A DNA stretch of 64,000 nt, from the NCBI GenBank assembly GCA_027620655.1, contig JAQCDS010000003.1:177001-241000 (forward strand), read 5' to 3'. Below are positions 58,233 through 64,000 of the stretch, piece by piece (position 1 is the first letter of the stretch; each line of letters opens with the position of its first letter). The position numbers and the translations under genes are program-made. Under the pieces are notes generated by a model. The model had not been told where the DNA came from. It was given only the letters and a program-made list of their open reading frames with translations, and searched no databases. Source of the DNA: Bacteroidota bacterium. GTDB lineage: Bacteria > Bacteroidota > Bacteroidia > Flavobacteriales > Flavobacteriaceae.

Positions 58233-59057
58233 ATGTTAGATGAAATTATTCAATATTTTAAATCCATAGACCCTATTTTAGCGGCATTTTATGCTTCTCT
58301 TTTTACATGGATTTTAACAGCACTAGGAGCATCGCTTGTTTTTTTTCTAAAAAATATGAACAGAGGATTACTTGATGGAATGCTTGGATTTACAGGTGGG
58401 GTTATGGTCGCAGCGAGTTTTTGGAGTTTGCTTGCGCCAGGAATTGCAATGAGTTCAGGAGAGGGATTTGTAAAAGTGATTCCGGCAGCTGTAGGGTTTG
58501 GTCTAGGCGCTTTATTTTTGTATGGCTTGGATAAATTTCTCCCCCATTTGCATATCAATTTTAAAGAAAGTGAAAAAGAAGGCGTGAAATCGCCATGGCA
58601 CAGAACAACGCTTTTGGTTTTAGCCATTACCATGCATAATATTCCAGAGGGTTTGGCTGTTGGAGTTTTGTTTGGTGGAGTGGCTGCAGGAATTCCTGAA
58701 GCTACAATTGGTGGTGCAGTAGCATTAGCTTTGGGTATTGGAATTCAAAATTTTCCAGAGGGGATAGCCGTATCCATGCCACTTAGACGTCAAGGCATTA
58801 GCCGTTTTAAAAGTTTTTGGTATGGTCAATTGTCAGCTATTGTGGAGCCTATTGCAGCAGTAGTTGGTGCATTGGCAGTTACATTCTTTACGCCAATTTT
58901 ACCCTATGCTTTGGCTTTCGCCGCTGGTGCAATGATTTTTGTAGTCGTAGAAGAAGTAATTCCTGAAACGCAACGTGACAAATATACTGATGTTGCTACT
59001 CTTGGATTTATTGGAGGTTTTATTGTAATGATGACACTCGATGTGGCCTTAGGCTAG
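58233..59057 (+). CDS. ZIP-family metal transporter
   Basis: 274 residues, eight membrane helices. The metal-binding helices read ITMHNIPEGLAVGVLFGG and GIQNFPEGIAVSMPL, both with HN(I)PEG or QNFPEG signatures of bacterial ZupT/ZIP proteins. It carries Zn2+, Fe2+ or Mn2+ into the cytosol. It is coupled to the DtxR-type regulator (one base between). The last four bases overlap the converging Cys-rich small gene. Confidence 0.92.
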   Translation: MLDEIIQYFKSIDPILAAFYASLFTWILTALGASLVFFLKNMNRGLLDGMLGFTGGVMVAASFWSLLAPGIAMSSGEGFVKVIPAAVGFGLGALFLYGLDKFLPHLHINFKESEKEGVKSPWHRTTLLVLAITMHNIPEGLAVGVLFGGVAAGIPEATIGGAVALALGIGIQNFPEGIAVSMPLRRQGISRFKSFWYGQLSAIVEPIAAVVGALAVTFFTPILPYALAFAAGAMIFVVVEEVIPETQRDKYTDVATLGFIGGFIVMMTLDVALG

Positions 59058-59182
59058 CACTTACAGTTTCCGTCTCCACAATTTTTATCATGATTTTTGG
59101 AGCTTATTTTCTTTCGAAAAAGAAAGAGAATAGCACACAAGACTAATACACTAATAATAATTGTTTCGACAATTGTATTCAA
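59054..59182 (-). CDS. FeoB-associated Cys-rich membrane protein (42 residues)
   Basis: Read by hand on the minus strand: TTG at 59180-59182 opens MNTIVETIIISVLVLCAIL..., one membrane helix (about residues 4-22), a basic turn FRKKISSK and a Cys-rich end CGDGNCKC before TAG at 59054-59056. This matches the small Cys-rich proteins that follow feoB in many bacteria. It begins four bases after the feoB stop, clearly the last gene of the feo operon. No ATG is in frame, so TTG is the likely start. Confidence 0.82.
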   Translation of the reverse strand: MNTIVETIIISVLVLCAILFLFRKKISSKNHDKNCGDGNCKC

Positions 59183-59186
59183 ACTA

Positions 59187-61289
59187 TTATTTTAAAATTT
59201 GAAAGGCAATAAGTGCACAAATATAAGCAATTGTACTCATGCCAATGAGTTGTAAAATTGGCCATTTCCAACTCTTTGTTTCTCTTTTTACAATCGCTAA
59301 GGTACTCATACACTGCATGGCAAAAGCATAAAAAAGGAGTAGTGAAATACCAGAAGCAAATGTAAACACCTTACTGCCATCGGCGTAGGTTTCATTAGAC
59401 ATTTTTGTTTTTATGGTATCAATACTTTCATTTTCATTGGCACTACCAACACTATAAATGGTGGCCAAAGTCCCAACAAACACTTCTCTTGCAGCAAAAG
59501 ATGCAACAAGTCCAATTCCAATTTTCCAATCGTAACCAAGAGGTTTGATAACGGGTTCGATAGTTTTTCCAATGATTCCAATATAAGAGTGCTCCAAGCG
59601 GTATGCTGCAACTTTATCCTCCAATTCAGTTTCTGAACTGTAGATATACTCTTTTGCTACAATTGATTCGGCATTTTTGAATTGTTGTCCTGGCCCATAA
59701 GACGCCAAAACCCATAAAATTATTGAAATAGCCAAAATAATTTTACCCGCCTCAAAAACAAAAGTTTTGGTTTTTTCAAAAACTGTTATGAAGACATTTT
59801 TCAACAGAGGCAGTTTGTAGTTTGGCATTTCAACTACAAAGAAGGTTTTGCGATTTGTTTTCATAACCCTGTCCAAAATATATGCTGAAAATACAGCCAT
59901 TCCAAACCCAATAAGATACAACAACATAAGGGTTAGTGCTTGATAGCTTAACCCAAAAATATATCCTTCAGGAATGACTAAAGCAATAATGATGAGATAT
60001 ACAGGGAGTCGTGCCGAACATGTTGTAAAAGGTGTTACTAATATGGTAATGAGGCGCTCTTTCCAGTTTTCAATATTTCTAGTGGCCATAACGGCTGGAA
60101 TCGCACAAGCTGTTCCAGAAATTAGCGGGACTAAGCTCTTTCCACTCAATCCAAATCGCCGCATAATACGATCCATCAAAAAGACCACACGACTCATGTA
60201 TCCACTTTCTTCTAAAATGGAAATGAACAGAAATAAAAAGGCAATTTGGGGGATGAAAATCACAATACCACCAATTCCCGATACAATTCCTTCTGCAAAC
60301 AAATTGGTGACTTTTCCTCCATTTGGAAAAGTATTTTTAACCCATTCTGCAAGTCCTGCAAAGGTGGTATCTATCAAATCCATTGGGAAGGTTGCCCAAT
60401 CATAAATGGCTTGAAAAATGGTAAGTAATATGATAAAGAAAATGACATATCCCCAAATTTTGTGTGTCAAAACTCTGTCGAATTTACTTCTTAAATCACG
60501 TGCTTTTGAGCGGTCAATATTTTGCCCTTCTTTAAGAACATTATTTATGAATTGATACCGCTTAATGGCTTCTTTTTGTTGAAGTCTTTTTAGCTCAGAC
60601 GATGATTTAGTTTTAAATTCTGAAACATCGATTTCCTGTCGAGTAACTTTTCCAAAATTTACATCTTGAGTAATAACTACCCAAAGTTTGTACAAATCTT
60701 GATTTGGAAATGCTTTTTTTAAGCGCTCAAAATAAACTGGCTCAATAGTGGAGGCATCTAAACATTGTTGAGTGGGTAGTGTTTTATAGTTTTCAATAAG
60801 AGATTTAAGCTCCTGAATTCCACTATTTTTTCGAGTACTTACCAAAGCAATTTTGGTGTGCAATCGTTTTTCTAATACTTCAATATCTAATGAAATACCT
60901 TTTCGTTCCATAACATCGCTCATGTTGATCACGAGAATGGTTGGAATTTTCAAATCTTTTACTTGTGTAAAAAGAAGGAGGTTTCGTTTTAAATTTTCAA
61001 CATCACTTACAATTACTGCGACATCTGGGTGGTCTTTATCGTTTTTATTGAGTAATAATTCTATAACCACATTTTCGTCCAATGAAGAAGCATTTAAGCT
61101 ATAGGTTCCAGGGAGATCCAAAATATGTGCTTTAACGCCTCTTGATAATCTGCAAACCCCTTGTTTTTTGTCAACAGTAATACCAGGATAATTTCCCACT
61201 TTTTGATTCAGTCCAGTAAGGGCATTGAATACAGAAGTTTTACCTGTATTTGGATTTCCAATAAGCGCAACATTTAATTGTTTACTCAT
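59187..61289 (-). CDS. feoB: Ferrous iron transporter FeoB
   Basis: 700 residues. The N-terminal G domain has G1 GNPNTGKT (11-18), G3 DLPGTYSL and G4 NMSD; a helical spacer follows, then the membrane core with two Gate motifs (VPLISGTACAIPAVMATR; VASFAAREVFVGTLATIYSVG). It moves Fe2+ across the inner membrane. FeoA overlaps its start by eight bases and the Cys-rich gene follows, the normal feoAB-plus-accessory order. Confidence 0.97.
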   Translation of the reverse strand: MSKQLNVALIGNPNTGKTSVFNALTGLNQKVGNYPGITVDKKQGVCRLSRGVKAHILDLPGTYSLNASSLDENVVIELLLNKNDKDHPDVAVIVSDVENLKRNLLLFTQVKDLKIPTILVINMSDVMERKGISLDIEVLEKRLHTKIALVSTRKNSGIQELKSLIENYKTLPTQQCLDASTIEPVYFERLKKAFPNQDLYKLWVVITQDVNFGKVTRQEIDVSEFKTKSSSELKRLQQKEAIKRYQFINNVLKEGQNIDRSKARDLRSKFDRVLTHKIWGYVIFFIILLTIFQAIYDWATFPMDLIDTTFAGLAEWVKNTFPNGGKVTNLFAEGIVSGIGGIVIFIPQIAFLFLFISILEESGYMSRVVFLMDRIMRRFGLSGKSLVPLISGTACAIPAVMATRNIENWKERLITILVTPFTTCSARLPVYLIIIALVIPEGYIFGLSYQALTLMLLYLIGFGMAVFSAYILDRVMKTNRKTFFVVEMPNYKLPLLKNVFITVFEKTKTFVFEAGKIILAISIILWVLASYGPGQQFKNAESIVAKEYIYSSETELEDKVAAYRLEHSYIGIIGKTIEPVIKPLGYDWKIGIGLVASFAAREVFVGTLATIYSVGSANENESIDTIKTKMSNETYADGSKVFTFASGISLLLFYAFAMQCMSTLAIVKRETKSWKWPILQLIGMSTIAYICALIAFQILK

Positions 61290-61515
61290 TGGTTTTTTCT
61301 ATAATTATTAAGGCTGCAGTTTCTTTACGTATGGCCAAATAGCTGTCATTTACATTGAGGTACATAGGGTCCGAAAATGGCGCCAACTGAAGAAGTTTTA
61401 CCTTATTGCCTGGCAAGCATCCCATCTCCAAAAGTTTAAGAGGGATGTCTCTTGATGAACTATCGGTAATAATTCCTTGTTCACCTTTTTTAAGATCGGC
61501 AATGGTTATACTCAC
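61282..61515 (-). CDS. feoA: Ferrous iron transport protein FeoA
   Basis: 77 residues, an SH3-like domain (ITIADLKKGEQGIITD, RDIPLKLLEMGCLPGNKVKLL). It binds and assists FeoB. It overlaps feoB by eight bases. A TACTTTTG -7 candidate lies at 61542-61549 on the minus strand, and a loose TTTAGA...TTTTAAA dyad (61521-61537) is a much weaker version of the DtxR-site candidate at 57526. Confidence 0.95.
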   Translation of the reverse strand: MSITIADLKKGEQGIITDSSSRDIPLKLLEMGCLPGNKVKLLQLAPFSDPMYLNVNDSYLAIRKETAALIIIEKTNE

Positions 61516-61558
61516 GCTTATTTAGATTCGTTTTAAAGAAGCAAAAGTAATAAAAAGA

Positions 61559-62233
61559 TTAGTTATTGTAGCTTGCTTTTAACACTTTTATATCATCTAA
61601 AAGTTTTTTGATTGCCTTGGGATTAGTGCCATCATAAAATCCTCGTATTTGTTTTTTTTTGTCAATAAGCATAAAATTCTCGGTGTGAATCATATCATAA
61701 GGGCCGCCATCACCATTGGTTTTTACGGCCAAATAAGACATTCTTGCAAGATCATAAATTTGCTTTTTATCACCAGTTACCAAATTCCATTTGCTTGAGT
61801 TTACAAATTTCTTTTTGGCGTAGCGTTTTAATTGTGCAATGCTATCAATCTCTGGAGTGACTGTGTGAGACAATAGCAAAATTTCTGGATCAGAAATGGT
61901 TTGTTTTTGAATCTCATACATATGGTCTGTCATAATAGGGCAAATGGTTTGGCAGGTTGTAAAAAAGAAATCGGCGATATAAATTTTATCCTTATAAAAC
62001 TCTTGAGTTATTGTATCTCCATTTTGATTAATTAAACTAAAATTGGCAATGGTATGATACTTTTTTTTGTGTTGAATTGTACTGTCTACCAATTCAAAAT
62101 TTACTTGTGCAGGTTGATATATTGGGAGAACTTTGTTAGGCTTTAATATGTTGTAAAAAGTAGTGATAATGATTACCGATAGCACTACCATTGTAGTCAT
62201 AAAAAGTTTATATTTTTTAAGAAATGCAGTCAT
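61559..62233 (-). CDS. SCO1/SenC-family copper chaperone
   Basis: 224 residues: an N-terminal membrane anchor (about 11-29) and a thioredoxin fold with the copper-binding CxxxC (Cys94, Cys98 in TTCQTICPIM) and the partner His in MIHTENFMLID. SCO proteins deliver copper to the CuA site of cytochrome oxidase. The haem and iron genes in this window serve the same respiratory chain, but linkage is loose. It ends 43 bases before feoA on the same strand. Confidence 0.94.
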   Translation of the reverse strand: MTAFLKKYKLFMTTMVVLSVIIITTFYNILKPNKVLPIYQPAQVNFELVDSTIQHKKKYHTIANFSLINQNGDTITQEFYKDKIYIADFFFTTCQTICPIMTDHMYEIQKQTISDPEILLLSHTVTPEIDSIAQLKRYAKKKFVNSSKWNLVTGDKKQIYDLARMSYLAVKTNGDGGPYDMIHTENFMLIDKKKQIRGFYDGTNPKAIKKLLDDIKVLKASYNN

Positions 62234-62316
62234 ACTTTTTAAGTCAAATGCAAAGGTACAACATAATCTGTAAAATGTAATTATACCCTATCAAAAATGT
62301 GATTTTGACAAGGTTT

Positions 62317-62346
62317 TGTTACTAACACGAAAACCGCTACATTTGT
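62317..62346 (+). promoter_or_regulatory. Bacteroidota-type promoter of rseP
   Basis: TTG at 62317-62319, 19 bases, then TACATTTG at 62339-62346, 23 bases before the rseP ATG. This fits the TTG-N19..21-TAnnTTTG consensus. Confidence 0.7.
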
Positions 62347-62369
62347 TCCCCTAATTATATCATACAACC

Positions 62370-63710
62370 ATGGAATTTGTAATCAAAATCTCTCAGTTTT
62401 TATTAAGTCTATCTCTTCTCATTGTTTTGCACGAATTGGGGCATTTTATCCCCGCTAAATTGTTCAAGACTAGAGTCGAAAAATTTTACTTATTCTTTGA
62501 TGTAAAATATTCATTATTTAAAAAGAAAATAGGCGAGACGGTATATGGCATAGGGTGGTTACCTTTGGGCGGTTATGTCAAAATTGCTGGAATGATAGAT
62601 GAAACTATGGACACCAAGCAAATGCAACAAGATCCACAGCCATGGGAGTTTCGATCCAAACCCTCATGGCAACGTTTAATCATTATGTTAGGTGGTGTGA
62701 CGGTAAATTTTATTTTGGCTGCTGTAATTTATATTTTGATGGCGTTTGCCTATGGTTCCGTAGACATAAACGCCAACAGCATTCGTGGGGGATATGCTAT
62801 TTCCAATGATGTTCTAAAAGAGATTGGACTAGAGAATGGCGATAAAATTTTGGCTATAAATGATCATAAAATTGAATATTTCTCTGATATACGCAAGTAT
62901 ATTTTGGAGGCGCAGACCATGACGATTGAGCGTAATGGTTCTCAGCAAACCATTGATTTTCCAGTTGATTTTTTAGGGCAATTAAGCGCTAGCAAATCAA
63001 AAGGACTCGTCGATTTAAGAGAACCTTTTATTTTTAGCTCATTTCAAGACAATTCAATGAATGCTGGTATAGATCTTCAAAATGGCGATGTTTTAAAAAC
63101 GATTAATGGACAAAAAGCAGAATTTTTTGATGAGGTAACACCATTACTAGAAACTTATAAAAATCAAAATTTAAGTATAGAGTTGGAGCGCAATGGTGTT
63201 TTAATCTCTCGTGAAGTTCGTGTTTCAAATGAAGGTACATTAGGAGTTATTACTACAAAATCTATGAAAGCGCTTGCGTCTGCAGGGTATTTTGATATCA
63301 TTCGAAAAGAATATGGAATTGGAGAAAGTGTAGGCGTTGGTTTAGATCGCTTTGTATCTCAAATTTCATCGTATTGGATGCAGTTGAAACTCATTTTTTC
63401 GCCTAGTACAGGAGCCTATAAAGGGGTTGGGGGCTTTAAAGCGATTTTTGATATTTTTCCAGACACATGGAGCTGGGAGACCTTTTGGAGGATTACGGCC
63501 TTTTTATCCATTATGTTGGGGGTTTTAAATTTATTACCGATCCCTGCGCTCGATGGAGGCCATGTCATGTTTTTGCTTTATGAAATGGTTAGTGGACGTA
63601 AGCCAGGCGATAAGTTTATGGAGTATGCCCAGACGGTTGGATTTTTTATCTTAATTGCCTTGGTGTTGTTCGCCAATGGGAATGATATATTTAAGGCGAT
63701 ATTTGGATAA
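62370..63710 (+). CDS. rseP: Site-2 protease RseP (M50)
   Basis: 446 residues. The zinc motif is HELGH at 21-25, inside the first membrane helix; the third ligand motif is LLPIPALDGGHV near the C-terminus. Two PDZ-like segments (about 135-310) lie between. RseP cuts membrane-embedded anti-sigma factors and signal-peptide remnants. The promoter just upstream (62317-62346) fits; tRNA-Asn follows 70 bases after the stop. Confidence 0.95.
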   Translation: MEFVIKISQFLLSLSLLIVLHELGHFIPAKLFKTRVEKFYLFFDVKYSLFKKKIGETVYGIGWLPLGGYVKIAGMIDETMDTKQMQQDPQPWEFRSKPSWQRLIIMLGGVTVNFILAAVIYILMAFAYGSVDINANSIRGGYAISNDVLKEIGLENGDKILAINDHKIEYFSDIRKYILEAQTMTIERNGSQQTIDFPVDFLGQLSASKSKGLVDLREPFIFSSFQDNSMNAGIDLQNGDVLKTINGQKAEFFDEVTPLLETYKNQNLSIELERNGVLISREVRVSNEGTLGVITTKSMKALASAGYFDIIRKEYGIGESVGVGLDRFVSQISSYWMQLKLIFSPSTGAYKGVGGFKAIFDIFPDTWSWETFWRITAFLSIMLGVLNLLPIPALDGGHVMFLLYEMVSGRKPGDKFMEYAQTVGFFILIALVLFANGNDIFKAIFG

Positions 63711-63728
63711 TTATTTTTAGTTTTCTAT

Positions 63729-63758
63729 TTGTGTAAATTAAAAAATGCTATATATTTG
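63729..63758 (+). promoter_or_regulatory. Bacteroidota-type promoter of tRNA-Asn
   Basis: TTG at 63729-63731, 19 bases, then TATATTTG at 63751-63758, about 22 bases before the tRNA. It fits the phylum consensus. Confidence 0.65.
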
Positions 63759-63780
63759 CGCTCGCGCAAGCGAAAAACAT

Positions 63781-63857
63781 TCCTCCTTAGCTCAGTTGGT
63801 TAGAGCATCTGACTGTTAATCAGAGGGTCCTTGGTTCGAGCCCAAGAGGAGGAGCCA
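63781..63857 (+). tRNA. tRNA-Asn (anticodon GTT)
   Basis: A complete cloverleaf: acceptor TCCTCCT pairs with AGGAGGA (63847-63853), anticodon stem TCTGA/TCAGA with loop CTGTTAA giving anticodon GTT at 63815-63817, T-stem CTTGG/CCAAG with TTCGAGC, discriminator G at 63854 and encoded CCA at 63855-63857. Confidence 0.97.
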
Positions 63858-63865
63858 CTCTGGAC

Positions 63866-63890
63866 AAGCCATCAGAAATGATGGCTTTTT
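63866..63890 (+). terminator. Terminator after tRNA-Asn
   Basis: AAGCCATCA at 63866-63874 pairs with TGATGGCTT at 63879-63887 around the stable tetraloop GAAA, followed by T residues to 63890. An outer GGACAA/TTGTCC pairing flanks it. The remaining 110 bases to the window end hold nothing I can identify. Confidence 0.8.
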
Positions 63891-64000
63891 CTTTGTCCAT
63901 CAGTGAGTTAGGGTAGTTGCATCTTTTCTTTTTTCCATCACGACTTTTTCAGAGAATATTCAACCATCCACCCTTTCAACCTATGTATCTGTCAAGATTA

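Noticed and set aside
59974..60405. 143-residue plus-strand frame inside feoB
   Set aside because: It is antisense to the FeoB membrane core, with no start context or recognisable domain.

Overview
The window is chromosomal DNA from a member of the Bacteroidota, almost certainly the family Flavobacteriaceae. The reasons are the AT-rich sequence, a gliding-motility lipoprotein (GldH), an F-type ATPase operon split in two with atpD and atpC elsewhere, DUF4270, DUF4292 and HU-CCDC81/SPOR proteins, a TonB-dependent receptor with a carboxypeptidase-regulatory-like domain, and promoters of the Bacteroidota form TTG-N19..21-TAnnTTTG. Genes are packed tightly, with many 1-8 base overlaps and several TTG or GTG starts. 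I see no phage, insertion sequence, CRISPR array or clearly transferred block. No gene-free stretch exceeds about 215 bases.

Layout: 1-6.1 kb holds the end of a bactofilin gene and the ATP synthase operon (AtpZ-like, DUF6168-like, atpB-E-F-H-A-G). 6.1-11.9 kb is an envelope cluster: unknown lipoprotein, lipid-linked saccharide flippase, dut, TPR protein, DUF4292 lipoprotein and an EnvC-like LytM factor. 11.9-17.7 kb holds a thioesterase, a newly read 51-residue membrane protein, a SPOR protein, dprA, trpS, an acyltransferase and recA. 17.9-24.6 kb holds trhO, ricT-gldH-PBP1A and a CoA-transferase pair. 24.6-28.1 kb is an orphan two-NBD ABC ATPase, an exonuclease and a serine hydrolase.

28.1-38.1 kb is a haem block: hemA-hemCD (fused)-hemE-hemF-hemB on the minus strand, and an AraC-type regulator, hemH, a MATE transporter and hemJ on the plus strand. 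Together these cover most steps from glutamyl-tRNA to protohaem; hemL is not in the window. 38.1-42.2 kb has an orphan histidine kinase, an enoyl-CoA hydratase and atpD-atpC. 42.3-46.8 kb is a TonB-dependent receptor with an SGNH-hydrolase lipoprotein.

46.9-56.6 kb holds glmS, a DUF4270 lipoprotein and a truncated glycogen-synthase-like protein, divergent from panC-panD, an UPF0104-type membrane protein, an esterase-fold protein lacking its nucleophile, radA and a bacilliredoxin. 56.7-61.6 kb is a TerB/DnaJ protein and a metal-homeostasis group: DtxR-type regulator with a candidate operator, ZIP transporter, feoA-feoB and a 42-residue Cys-rich FeoB-associated protein missed by ordinary length cut-offs. 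The end holds a SCO1-like copper chaperone, rseP and tRNA-Asn.

Most genes are recognisable housekeeping genes. The least explained parts are the glmS/DUF4270/GT5-like operon, the receptor/SGNH pair, the MATE gene inside the haem operon, the esterase-fold protein and the two small membrane proteins. All calls come from reading sequence and family knowledge; no database search was run.
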